Assembly (NCBI GenBank): GCA_016704655.1
Contig: JADIZR010000002.1
Coordinates: 1 to 64,000, forward strand
Reading direction: 5' to 3'
From: Pseudomonadota bacterium
GTDB lineage: Bacteria; Pseudomonadota; Gammaproteobacteria; Steroidobacterales; Steroidobacteraceae
Length of the DNA: 64,000 bases
The notes below the pieces were generated by a model. The model saw only the letters and a program-made list of their open reading frames with translations. It was not told where the DNA came from and searched no databases. The translations under genes were made by a program, and so were the position numbers. Within the stretch, counting starts at the first letter, position 1, and each line of letters starts with the position of its first letter. Below are positions 1 through 8,468 of the stretch, piece by piece.

Positions 1-203
1 CGCGCAACGGTAAGCTGCTGCGCGTGATCGAGACCAAGCTGCCTTACCAGGCGAGCAACGGCGTCGCAGGGCACGGCGGGGCGATCGACGTAGGCGGCGT
101 GTTGGTGGACGGCGACCGTCTGTTCATTTTGTCCGGGTACGGCATGTTCGGGCAGATGCCGGGCAACATGTTGCTGATGTACGGGCGTAAACCCGGTCAG
201 TAG
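1..203 (+). CDS. PQQ-binding beta-propeller protein, C-terminal end (partial)
   Basis: An open frame enters from the left edge (first full codon at 3) and stops with TAG at 201-203, giving the last 66 residues. The tail contains GHGGAIDVGG, a short strand and GYGMFGQMPGNMLLMY. This is how the last blade of quinoprotein propellers of the polyvinyl-alcohol-dehydrogenase type ends. Such enzymes are periplasmic PQQ-dependent alcohol oxidases that pass electrons to a cytochrome c. With one blade visible, the family is likely but the substrate cannot be named. The neighbouring haem-propeller and PQQ dehydrogenase genes fit a periplasmic oxidation cluster. Confidence 0.6.
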   Translation, partial: RNGKLLRVIETKLPYQASNGVAGHGGAIDVGGVLVDGDRLFILSGYGMFGQMPGNMLLMYGRKPGQ

Positions 204-240
204 CTGGTCTTTGCAGAGGAACCCGTCGAGCCCTCCCCCG

Positions 241-507
241 CTACCGGCTCTTCACACCCGTCGCTGGGTTGCGGCTCAGCTTCTGTACTTGTTCGTGTTT
301 GCCAGCGGGGCCTGGCGACCGCCACACTCTCGATGACCTCTGGCAGGGCAAGCGCAGGGTGATCCCAACTTGCGCGGATTCGGCGACCTGGGTCGGCCGC
401 CCTTGTTGACACCGCGCTGGCGACATCTCGCTGGTCAAATCGGGCAGTTCTTCGTACTCGCTCTGCCGGATCCTGTGAGCGTCAACTTTGGACAGGTCCG
501 ATTTCAA
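241..507 (-). pseudogene. brnA: BrnA-type antitoxin, frameshifted
   Basis: The frame opens with a TTG codon overlapping the brnT stop and reads MKSDLSKVDAHRIRQ then EYEELPDLTSEM, the recognisable N-terminus of BrnA antitoxins (KVDAH and EYEELPELTDE motifs). After about residue 32 the match moves to other frames: LPEVIES and RWQTRTSTE lie in the next frame, where BrnA proteins have their ribbon-helix-helix segment (LPxDVIERW, GWQTR). At least two indels are needed to restore it. BrnA neutralises BrnT and represses the operon. The gene is either decayed or mis-sequenced. Confidence 0.7.
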
Positions 508-771
508 GGTACGGTGAGCGCGCCTTTCACCCGGTCATTGGCTTTCCTCATGCTGAATGCCCGACGGAAACCTGAACCGCGGCGTGTAACCAACTACAAC
601 GATGCGTCCCGCAAGCAGTCCGTAGCAGATGACCCGACGCTCGCCATAGTTCCTGCGCGTGTCATCAATCTCGATCGTCGTGCCGGCAAAGACGAGTTCA
701 GCGTCCTCGAAATCCAGGCCGCGCTCGGCCAGCGTGCGTACCCGCTTCGCGGGGTCGAAGGTGATACGCAT
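504..771 (-). pseudogene. brnT: BrnT-type ribonuclease toxin, C-terminal frameshift
   Basis: The first ~64 residues match BrnT toxins: MRITFDPAKRVRTLAERGLDF, a VFAG strand, then a DDTRRNYGERR segment and GRIVVVGYTPR. BrnT is a RelE-fold ribonuclease inhibited by BrnA. After YTPR the open frame continues with an unrelated tail, while the next frame carries the expected ending RRAFSMRKANDRVKG (families end with RIISMRKAN). A single indel near 568 therefore breaks the gene. In the corrected frame it ends with TGA at 504-506, overlapping the TTG start of brnA, the usual translational coupling in this module. Confidence 0.75.
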
Positions 772-869
772 CAGTTATTCGCCAGTTACGTGCTGTAATC
801 AGCGAGATCATTCCCGGCGATTGACAGTGCTGGATCAATCCAGTCCGAGTCGACGCACAAATGTTAAAG

Positions 870-2679
870 GTGCGCCGCATTTCTGGTCACTGCCGCTGCA
901 CTGGATCAGCGTGGACTGCCACCCTCAACGTGCCAACCGGGGAAGTGCGCGATCGCGGTGGGCCGTGCCGTCCGGTTCGAACTCGGCGTCGCGAGTGAAC
1001 GTCACGCGGCGCGGCATCCGGAATGTTGTCCCACGTCTCGCTCGCGATGTCGAAGGTGTGGGGCAGTCAGCTCTGATTGCCGTTGACCCACACGATGCCC
1101 GCAGAGACGGTCGACGTTAGCGCATACGGCGTGTCGCCGCCCTTCCGGGCTCCAGTGGCAGAGTCGAAACGCGTGAACTGGCTCGTCGCTGGATCGAAAC
1201 ACGATCGCCGACTCGGGAAGGCGGTGATCAGAGCTTACCCGCCGCGTCGGTGCGCAACCGCCGTGGACCCTTGAAGGGCGTGGCGATCGCTGGTGATCTT
1301 GCCGCTGTCGGGATCGATCAGGAGATCTCGTCGGTGTGCAACCGCGCGAACCACACCTTGCCCGTCCGGGCGTGATGTCGATGCCGTAGGGCAGCGGCGT
1401 ACCGGTAGCCTGTCGATCCACCGGCAACCAGTTGGCCGAGCGGCACCCCCAGCTCATCGGCGCCAGGAACACGCCGATGGGTCGCCACGTTGGAGCCACT
1501 CGCGGAAGCCGCGTGTCGGCAGGTCGTACATCGTGAAAGCGTTTCGTCGTGCGATCGAACATCGCGACCTGGTTCGACAGCGCGACGGTAAACCACGCGA
1601 TCTTTCTGGTCGACGCAGATCGTGTGCGGATAGAAGCCTTCGTCCATCTCGTGCAGCGTGAAGGTCTTGGTCGCGGGGTCGAACTCGACCAGGCGGCGCT
1701 GGGCCGAGGGCGTGATGAAGATGTGCCCGTCCACGCGCGACTCGGCGAGCGAATGCGCGTTCGACGTGCTGTCGTGCTTGGGGAAGTTCCGCAACCGCGC
1801 CGCCAGCAAGCCACCGTTCCGCTCGCCCTCGCGATGCGGAATCCTGTAGACGGTGACCTGGTTGGTTCGCGGGTCGACTTCGTACAGCCGGTCCTGGATG
1901 TTGTCGGCGACGTAGACCAGGCCGTTGGCAGCCACCAGCATGTCGTGCACCTGGCTGAAGATGTCGCCAAGCGGCCACTCGGTAATCGTGATCCCGGTCA
2001 GTGCGGGGCTCCACGGCAGCGGGTCTGCCAGCAATTGCGGGTTCTCGCGCAGCTTGCGGTAGCCCGCCGACAAGCGCTCGGGCAGCGCCCTCTGGTCCTG
2101 GCTCGAGAGCCGGGCGCCATAGCGCTGCATGCGGTGGATGATGTCGCCCCACGCTTCCGGCGTGCGCTCCATGCGGATGAACGAGTTGCCCTGCTGGTGA
2201 CAGAACGTGCACTGGGTCTGGAAGTGCAGCTTGGTATCGCGGTCGCCAAGATCGAGTGCCCCGAGCCAGGCGCTGGCGGGCTTGGCTTCCGCCAGCCTGA
2301 CCGGGTCGGTCTCGGGCACGAGCGTCACGCTCAACTCGCGCGTCTCGACCTCCGGCTTGATGGCGAGGTCCTGGTAACCCGGCTTGCGCACCAGATACTC
2401 CCTGGACGCGTCGCGCTCGGCGAACTCCACGCGACCGATCGCGTCGCTGAACCGAGTGACCTCCGGGGCCACGGTGCGCGCCACGCCGGGCGCCGGGTAG
2501 CCGTTGTCCGACGTGTCGAGCTGTGGCCCATCGGCCGGGCGCTCCCGCACCATGACCGTGGCCAGCGGCTGACCTGCGGGATCCGTGACCGTGAGCGTCG
2601 TCGCGAACGATGGCGCACTGCACGCCATCAGCACGAGCGTTATCGACAGATGCCGCAGGCCGGGCGTCGCGCGTCGCAT
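870..2679 (-). pseudogene. Periplasmic haem-c/beta-propeller protein, multiply frameshifted
   Basis: The start is the ATG at 2679, preceded by GGGGGACTC and followed by a signal peptide ending near SFA. Next come a carboxypeptidase-regulatory-like beta domain, a haem-c motif CTFCH in QTQCTFCHQQGNS, and streptogramin-lyase-like propeller blades (NGLVYVADNIQDRLYEVDP; VDGHIFITPSAQRR). From about 1575 downwards the homologous reading hops frames: WFTVALSNQVAMFDR, then FTMYDLPTRGFREW, then PYGIDIT, then GKVWFARLHTDEIS, then DSATGARKGGDTPYAL, ending near AHFPGWHVEGG. At least six indels are needed. It is a paralogue of the intact gene at 31564-33372. Presumed role: a single-haem periplasmic electron carrier or lyase-like protein; true function unknown. 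Confidence 0.65.
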
Positions 2680-2753
2680 GAGTCCCCCTGATGTCCTTCG
2701 CATGATGTTCTCATGGTCGGCGTGACCGATCCCGTGCCTCGCGCCTGCCATTC

Positions 2754-3485
2754 TCACGGCTCGGGCAGGCGGTAAATGTTGCGATCATTGCGCTGCGCAT
2801 ACAACTCCGGCAGGAAATGCGGCAGCAGCCCCACCTCCTCGACCTGGTGCCGCTTCCATTCGCGCAGCATGCCCTCGCTGAACACGTAACGGCGCAGCAG
2901 GAAATTCACCAGCGGTCCGACGACGGGCCAGTCGACGCCGATGACCGTGTCCACGGTGTAGGCCGCGCCCTGCGTCGAGTCGGACCAGTCGTGGCATAGC
3001 TCACCGATGGTCACGCCTGCAACCCTGGGCCGCGTGACGAAGCGGCGCGAAGACAGTTCGATCACAGGCGCGGCGCCTTCGCTGTCGTACGGACCGAACC
3101 ACTCGTAACGCGCCACCACCCCACCAGCGCCGACGCCGGGCCTGCCGTCCGCAGCCGCCCCTTCGACCCAGATGCGGCCGTGCTCGGTCGGGTGAAACAG
3201 GTGATAGAGCGGCCGCAACGCACCGTCGAACTGCACCTTGCCGAGCGGCAGCACGCGATACCACCAGGCCAGCATCTCCGTCGAGACGCCGGGCAGCGGC
3301 CGGTGCTCGATCGTGAGATGGATGCGGCCGTCGGCCAGGATTTCGTGCGCGGTTACCGCCTGCTGCACGTCCCGCAGTGGCCACGGAATGTTGCGCGGCG
3401 CATCGTGCCGAGGATTGACGGGCAGCGCAAAGGCGATCAGGTAGTCGCCGGTGCCCGCGGTTGTACATCGCGTGCCCACCGGCAT
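2754..3485 (-). CDS. PhlG-like (2,4-diacetylphloroglucinol hydrolase family) domain
   Basis: About 220 residues resemble the DAPG-hydrolase family, zinc enzymes that cut a C-C bond next to a ketone. Visible features are the region PLPGVSTEMLAWWYRVLP, a YHLFHPTEHGRIWVE segment, and near the end WKRHQVEEVG, whose HxxxE spacing matches the zinc ligands I recall for PhlG (His/Glu pair near its C-terminus). The open frame begins inside the last blade of the upstream quinoprotein (TGDYLIAFALP), so after correcting one inserted base near 3462 the two read as one continuous protein with no stop between them. Either a fusion or a further undetected indel is possible. Substrate unknown. Confidence 0.55.
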   Translation of the reverse strand: MPVGTRCTTAGTGDYLIAFALPVNPRHDAPRNIPWPLRDVQQAVTAHEILADGRIHLTIEHRPLPGVSTEMLAWWYRVLPLGKVQFDGALRPLYHLFHPTEHGRIWVEGAAADGRPGVGAGGVVARYEWFGPYDSEGAAPVIELSSRRFVTRPRVAGVTIGELCHDWSDSTQGAAYTVDTVIGVDWPVVGPLVNFLLRRYVFSEGMLREWKRHQVEEVGLLPHFLPELYAQRNDRNIYRLPEP

Positions 3486-5394
3486 TTATCAGCACGTACT
3501 GCCGACCGTGCAAGGCGTAGCTCATCGGCGTGGCCGTGGCGTCGATCGGCAATTTGTACGACCAGAGCTCGCGCCCGTCGCGCACGTCGAAAGCGCGGAA
3601 CTGCCGGTCCATCGTGGCGCCGATGAAGAACACGCCCCCGTCGGTGACCAGTCCGCCGCCAAGGTTCGGCGTGCCCCAGTTGATGTGCCACGGCAGCGGG
3701 AACGGTCCCATCTCGTGCACCGAACCGAGCGGTGCTTCCCACGCGACGCGACCCTGCGCGAGATCCACCGCCACCAGCTTTCCCCACGGCGGTGCGGTGC
3801 ACGGAATGCCGAGCGGCGACAGCAGCGGACCCACGGCCAGCGAGTACGGCGTTCCCTGCATGGTGACATGCATCGTCTTCTGGCCGGCGACGGGATGGTC
3901 CTGCTTTGTTCCGGCCGCGGTGCCGCGAATGAGTTGCGCCACGAATGGCGCGGCGTTGACGTTCACGATCAGCCGCTGCGTTTGCGGCGAATACGCGCCG
4001 CCGCCCCAGTTGGCGCCGCCCAGGCTGCCGGGAAACAGCGGTGTCGGCTGCTCGGCGAGCGGCGTGAAGATACCTTCGTTGCGCAAAGCCGCAATCGCAT
4101 CATGACAGCGGCCACGGTCCCAGAACGTGAGGCCCCAGGCGTGGTCCGGCTTGATACGCGTCGACAGCAGCTGCAACGGCTGCGCTGGGAAAGGTTGCGT
4201 CGGCCAGGCCTGTTCGCCGGGGATCGTGCTGGCGGGAACCGCGCGTTCCTGCACCGGAAACAGCGGCTTGCCGTCGCGCCGGTCGAGCACGAAGACGAAG
4301 CCCTGCTTGCTCACCTGTGCGAGCGCAGGGACTCGCTCGCCGCCCGCTCCGCGCCAGTCGAACAACACGGGTTGCGCGGGCGTGTCGTAGTCCCACAGGT
4401 CGTGGTGCACCAGTTGGAACGACCAGGCTACCTCGCCGGTCGACAGCCGCAGCGCAACGACTGAGTTGGCATAGCCGTTACTCTCCAGGCGCAGCGCGCC
4501 GTAGTAGTCGGGTGACGGTGCGCTCGTGGGGACGAAGACCAGGTCGCGTGCAGCATCGACCGCGAGGGGCGCCCAGGCGTTGGCCGCACCAGTGCCGGTG
4601 GCGCCTTGCAACGGATCGAACGTCCAGCGTGGCTGGCCGGTGATCGCGTCATACGCCGCGATGACGCCGCGTGGTGCCTCGGCGTACGCAAAATCGATCA
4701 CCGACGAACCGACGACGACCACGCCGTTGGCGACGGCTGGAGGCGAACTCGAACCGACCTCCTCGAGACCGTAGCGCTCATGCTCCGCGAGCGTGACGGT
4801 TCCGCGATCACCGCATTGCTCGCACGGCCGGCCATCGCGTGCGTCGAGGGCGATCAGGCGGCGGTCGCCTGTGACGGTGTAGATGCGATACCGGCATGCA
4901 CTGGCAGCTTCTGGGAAGGGTGCCGGTGGGAAGGGTGCCGGTGTTACGGCTTGCGCCATCTGTGCGTAGACAACGCCGCGGCAGCGATAGGGTCGCTCGC
5001 TGGTGCGTCGTACCTTGGGATCGTAGGTCCAGCGCTCGCGGCCGGTCTGCGGGTCGAGCGCAATGACACGATTGAACGGCGTGCAGTAAACGAGGTGCTC
5101 GCCGGCTGCCCGCGGCAGCAGGATCGGCGTGGACTGCGCCGAAACGCTCGACGGCGCGCCTTCGGCAGCAGCCATGTCACCGTTGCGGTGGGTCCAGGCA
5201 GGCTCGAGGTGCGTCACGTTGTCGGGCGTGATCTGCGTTGCTGGACTGTGATGCTGGCCGAGCGGGTCGCCGGTGGCGTTTGCAAACGTTGCGACGAAAG
5301 CAACCACTAGCAGGAGGGGTGCCGGTGTTACGGTTCCTGTTAATGCACACATCGGCCTGAATTGCACCAAGCGTCGGGGACGCCTGCCGCTCAT
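3420..5394 (-). CDS. PQQ-dependent dehydrogenase (quinoprotein glucose-dehydrogenase-like)
   Basis: An eight-bladed quinoprotein propeller of about 650 residues. Diagnostic pieces are TPFNRVIALDPQTGRERW, SSPPAVANGVVVVGSSV, DTPAQPVLFDW, AWGLTFWDRGRCHDAI, LGGANWGGGAYSP and the closing INAGGHAMYNRG. The N-terminus has a signal peptide (LLLVVAFVATFANA), so the enzyme is exported; it would oxidise an alcohol or sugar in the periplasm. The start is uncertain: ATG at 5394 gives a basic n-region, ATG at 5352 is shorter, and neither has a strong ribosome site. One extra G near 3462 shifts the frame at NRGTGDYL. Part of the signal peptide (GTVTPAPLL) and a later insert (VTPAPFPPAPFP) are encoded by short repeats shared with the transposase flanks. 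Antisense to the RAYT upstream region only. Confidence 0.75.
4913..4949 (+). repeat. REP-like short repeat, copy A
   Basis: The sequence GGGAAGGGTGCCGGT occurs twice in tandem, the second copy continuing into GTTACGG. The core GGTGCCGGTGTTACGG is shared with copies at 5313-5337 and 6312-6336. Here it lies inside the quinoprotein gene and encodes a proline-rich insert. Confidence 0.6.
5313..5337 (+). repeat. REP-like short repeat, copy B (left flank of RAYT)
   Basis: GGAGGGGTGCCGGTGTTACG followed by GTTCC, in the same orientation as copy A and inverted relative to copy C. It encodes part of the quinoprotein signal peptide on the minus strand and sits about 90 bp before the transposase start. 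Confidence 0.65.
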
Positions 5395-5429
5395 GATCGC
5401 ATGATCATTCACGCGTCGACGACTACCCG

Positions 5430-5948
5430 ATGCCACGCCAGCATCGCATTCACGTCTCGGGTGGCCTGTACCACGCCGTACTGCGGGGCAACCATCGCCA
5501 GGCCATCTTCGATGTGAGTGACGACTCCCTGTGCTTCGAGGATATCGTGGCTCGCGCCCTTGAGCGCTACGGCGCCAGCCTGTTCGCCTACTGCTGGATG
5601 ACGAATCACGTTCACCTGGCGATCCGCATCGCCGACGCGCCGCTCGGCTCGGTGATGCGCATCGTCGCCTCGCGCTACGCGCGGGCGAAACAACGAGCCG
5701 TCGCGACGACCGGCCACTTGTTCGAGCGTCGTTACCGGGCACGGCTGGTCGACGCGGATCGATACCTGCTGGCGCTCGTGCGCTACGTCCACCTCAACCC
5801 GGTCCGCTCGCGCATGGTGGACGATCCACGTGACTATCGCTGGAGCAGCCATCGCGCCTACCTCGGGGCCCCCTGCCCCGGCTGGCTGCGCATCGAGCCG
5901 GTCCTCGGCAGGCTCGGATCGTCGGTCGACGCGGCCCGCGCCGCCTAA
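5430..5948 (+). CDS. REP-associated tyrosine transposase (RAYT), catalytic part
   Basis: 172 residues of the Y1/HUH transposase family that processes REP palindromes. Visible are MPRQHRIHVSGGLYHAVLRG at the start, the HUH metal motif NHVHLAI at about residue 52-58, ASRYARAKQ with the likely catalytic tyrosine, GHLFERRYRARLVD, and the family signature RYVHLNPVRSRMVDDPRDY followed by WSSHRAYLG. The frame ends in AARAA with TAA at 5946-5948. Downstream in the same frame the protein continues for another ~135 codons, so this TAA replaces what is normally a tyrosine codon in the AAxxAYR stretch. The gene is flanked by inverted short repeats. Confidence 0.88.
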   Translation: MPRQHRIHVSGGLYHAVLRGNHRQAIFDVSDDSLCFEDIVARALERYGASLFAYCWMTNHVHLAIRIADAPLGSVMRIVASRYARAKQRAVATTGHLFERRYRARLVDADRYLLALVRYVHLNPVRSRMVDDPRDYRWSSHRAYLGAPCPGWLRIEPVLGRLGSSVDAARAA

Positions 5949-6359
5949 CGGTGTCTCCTGAGCGAGGCGCCCGCTGCCGGCGAGCGAGAGGCGCTCAGCC
6001 CGATCGCGCACTCGGGCCGGGCGACAAGCGCGGCGCGCGACATGGTGACGATCCCGTCATTGGACGTGCAACGCAGGCGGTCGCCGCGCAGCCTGGAGGC
6101 CATCGCTGCGGAAGTCGCGCATGCACTCGACGTCACGATGGAGGAACTGCGATCGAAGCGACGGCGTCCCGATCTCGTACAGGCGCGCGGGGTGGTTGCC
6201 CAGCGTGCGCTGCTCGAAGGAGTCGCGAATATGTCGCAGGTAGCCCGCTACCTGAACCGCGCGCCGTCGACGATCAGCGACCTGCTCCACGGCCGTCGGT
6301 TAGAGGGTTATCGTAACCGTAACACCGGCACTTCCTGCAGATATGCCGGATGCCGATAG
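5949..6359 (+). pseudogene. RAYT C-terminal part with DnaA-like helix-turn-helix, separated by in-frame TAA
   Basis: The codons after the TAA at 5946 stay in frame with the transposase. From the internal ATG at 6042 they read RSPRSLEAIAAEVAHALDV, then ELRSKRR, RGVVAQRALLEGV and MSQVARYLNRAPSTISDLL. This is the DnaA-like helix-turn-helix tail found on many RAYT proteins, which is thought to help bind the REP DNA. Whether it is made separately, by readthrough or not at all cannot be told. The final codons run into the right-hand repeat and overlap tail-to-tail with the TPR gene. Confidence 0.7.
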
Positions 6360-7861
6360 CCCATGGCGTCGAGACGCTCGGCGGCCGCTCGGGCCTCGTC
6401 GGTCCGTCCAAGACGCTGCAGCAGCGCGAAGGCCATGAACTGCTCGTCCGGCGTACGCTGCTCGGCCGTCGGGGGCAGCAGGTCCAGGCCGCGGCGCCAG
6501 TGCCCTGCGGCGATTTCCGCGTCGTCCCGGACGAGGTCGCCAGCCAGGCGCTGCGCTTCCGCGGCCGCCATCACGACGAAGGTGCTGCCGGGCGTGCGCG
6601 CGGCGAGGGTCAGCATCCGTTCGCGCTGGGCCTCGAGCTCGCTCAATGTCACAGCGTCCAGCCTTGGGCGCGTGCCGTCGACCTGGAGCCGGGCGCGGGT
6701 GGTCAGGGCATTGGCATGGTAGGACTGCCAGAGCAGATTGTCGGAGTCCATGGCAGCCAGCATGCCCGATGCCTCGCGCGCCGCGTCGGCCAGTTCCAGG
6801 GCGCGTCGGCGTTCGCCGAGCGTTGCTTCGGCCACGCTCCGCTCACGCAGCACCGCGACGAGGGTCTCGCGCAGTCGGGTGTCGTCCTCGCTGCGCGAAA
6901 GCTGCTCGCGCACTGATGCGTCCAATGCGGCCAGGCGCTGTCGCGCCACTTCGGTTTCACCGCGATCGAGATCGATGCTGGCCAGGAAGTATCCGGCCCA
7001 GGTGCGGCGCGCCTCGGCGAGCTGGTGAGCGCCCGCGGCCGCGATCAGGCGGTCGTACAGACCGATCTCCCGCTCGAGGCTGGCGACGGCCTCGTCATAG
7101 CGTCCCAGCACGGCGAGGGTCTCGCCGACGTAGGAGTAGTCCTGGCCCAGGGCCAGGCGCGCCGCGTCGTCGTCCGGGTTTTGCGCGACGTAAGCCTCGT
7201 TGATCGCTCGCGATCGTTCGAACCAGTCGAGGGCTCCGGCCCAGTTGCGACGCTCGACGGTCAGCGTGCCGAGATTGCTGTAGGCGTAGCCGAGTTCCAT
7301 CCGCCACTCGGCCCGGTCGGGCTCCAGCGCGACCAGTCGTTGCGCGAGGTCGTGATACGTGTGCATGTGGCGCTCGGCCTTTGTCCAGGTCGCCGCGCTG
7401 CCACGCGATGTAGCCCACCCAGAACTCGCTCTGTGAGTGGTCGAACAAGCGCTGCGGATTGTCCGGGCCGCGCTCCAGCTGCTCCGCGTGGTAGCGGCCG
7501 CCTGCTCGTAGGAGCGCAACGCGGCGTCGAGGTCGCCGCGCAGGTTGTCCACCTCGCCGATCAGCATCTGGGTGCGTGCGCGGCGCCCCAGCGTGTCGGC
7601 ATCGGTGCGGTCCAGGTCCTGGCCACCGTAGTACTGCAGCGCTCGCTGCGAAACCGAAGCCAGGGCATCGAGGCGGCCGACCGCATCGAGCTTCTCGCGC
7701 AGGTCGGTCAGCATGAACTCGATCAGGCCTTCGGCGTCGCCACGGGCCCGCACCGCCTCGGCTCGCTGGTGCTGCGCCTCGTTGCGCGCCAGCAGCGTCG
7801 CGTAGGCAAGCAGCCCCATCGCTGCGGCGATGGTCAGCGAAACCACGGCCAACGCGAACAT
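6308..7861 (-). CDS. TPR-rich protein with N-terminal membrane segment (C-terminal part of a TIR-TM-TPR protein)
   Basis: 517 residues. A hydrophobic segment (FALAVVSLTIAAAMGLLAYA) opens the protein, followed by a coiled stretch and tetratricopeptide-like helical pairs, for example WRMELGYAYSNLGTLTVERR and LGQDYSYVGETLAVLGRYDE. It follows the TIR gene in the same frame: only TAG plus five codons (RRHAR) lie between them. TIR proteins of this layout normally read RREAQRRH here, so CAG has become TAG. Two compensating indels at about 7493 and 7378 garble ~38 residues; in the other frame that stretch reads SEFWVGYIAWQRGDLDK, a normal TPR. The last codons (EVPVLRLR) come from a REP-like repeat. 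Confidence 0.75.
   Translation of the reverse strand: MFALAVVSLTIAAAMGLLAYATLLARNEAQHQRAEAVRARGDAEGLIEFMLTDLREKLDAVGRLDALASVSQRALQYYGGQDLDRTDADTLGRRARTQMLIGEVDNLRGDLDAALRSYEQAAATTRSSWSAARTIRSACSTTHRASSGWATSRGSAATWTKAERHMHTYHDLAQRLVALEPDRAEWRMELGYAYSNLGTLTVERRNWAGALDWFERSRAINEAYVAQNPDDDAARLALGQDYSYVGETLAVLGRYDEAVASLEREIGLYDRLIAAAGAHQLAEARRTWAGYFLASIDLDRGETEVARQRLAALDASVREQLSRSEDDTRLRETLVAVLRERSVAEATLGERRRALELADAAREASGMLAAMDSDNLLWQSYHANALTTRARLQVDGTRPRLDAVTLSELEAQRERMLTLAARTPGSTFVVMAAAEAQRLAGDLVRDDAEIAAGHWRRGLDLLPPTAEQRTPDEQFMAFALLQRLGRTDEARAAAERLDAMGYRHPAYLQEVPVLRLR
6312..6336 (-). repeat. REP-like short repeat, copy C (right flank of RAYT)
   Basis: On the minus strand it reads GGAAGTGCCGGTGTTACGG followed by TTACG. 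It is inverted relative to copies A and B, so the transposase gene lies between inverted copies. It also forms the stop region of the TPR gene. Confidence 0.65.
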
Positions 7862-7876
7862 GCGGGCATGGCGGCG

Positions 7877-8449
7877 CTATGCTTCGCGGCGGACCAGGTC
7901 GTCGAGCTTCAGGCCCAGCAGCCCGGCGGCCAGCTTGCTGCGGCCGTACCTGCGGCCGTCGCCGCCCGCCCGGAAGTCGGCCGCGATGGGTTCCGTTCGC
8001 TCCTCGCCGAGATCGCCGCGATCGTTCAGCCGGTAACGCAGTGCCTTGGGAAAACACTCCACGAAACCCTGGCCCGGCTTGTCCTCCGCGAACGGTTCGC
8101 CATCGACAATGGCCGCCAGGACGCGACCTTCGCCGTGCAGACGTTTGAACTGCAGGACCTCCTGGTTGACCCATTTCGATTGCGCGGCGGCGGGCGAACA
8201 GATCACCACCAGGAAGCGGCTGTCGCGCAGGGTCGCCTGCACCTCCTCGGTGAGGTCAGCCCCGGCCGGCAGGTCGTCGCGGTCGCGAAAGATCGGCGTC
8301 AGGCGCGCCGGCACGGCACCCTCCGCCGTCTCCTTGCCCACCAGCTTGCGCGGTACCCGATACGACTCCAGCCGGCGGTGGAGCCAGCGACCCCAGCGCT
8401 GGTCGGCGTGGCTGTAGCTGATGAAGGCGCGATAACCGTAGGCAGTCAC
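7877..8449 (-). CDS. TIR-domain protein (N-terminal part of a TIR-TM-TPR protein)
   Basis: 190 residues with a clear bacterial TIR fold: YRAFISYSHAD at the first strand, LTPIFRDRDDLPAG after the BB-loop region, FLVVICSPAAAQSKWVNQEV with the W-x-x-x-E arrangement that carries the catalytic glutamate of NAD-consuming TIRs, and VLAAIVDGEP further on. The frame ends in a TAG codon at RREA, after which the same frame continues into a membrane segment and TPR repeats. The architecture suggests a membrane-anchored NADase-type effector or a signalling scaffold; activity is inferred, not shown. The gene lies downstream of the small gene at 8469-8810, which is probably its partner. Confidence 0.82.
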   Translation of the reverse strand: MTAYGYRAFISYSHADQRWGRWLHRRLESYRVPRKLVGKETAEGAVPARLTPIFRDRDDLPAGADLTEEVQATLRDSRFLVVICSPAAAQSKWVNQEVLQFKRLHGEGRVLAAIVDGEPFAEDKPGQGFVECFPKALRYRLNDRGDLGEERTEPIAADFRAGGDGRRYGRSKLAAGLLGLKLDDLVRREA

Positions 8450-8468
8450 GATCGCCCTGCGGTGACGC

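Noticed and set aside
7877..7879. TAG read as glutamine (recoding) in the TIR-TPR gene
   Set aside because: Other clear genes in the window, such as accC and the partial quinoprotein at 201-203, end with TAG at the expected place, so TAG is a normal stop here.
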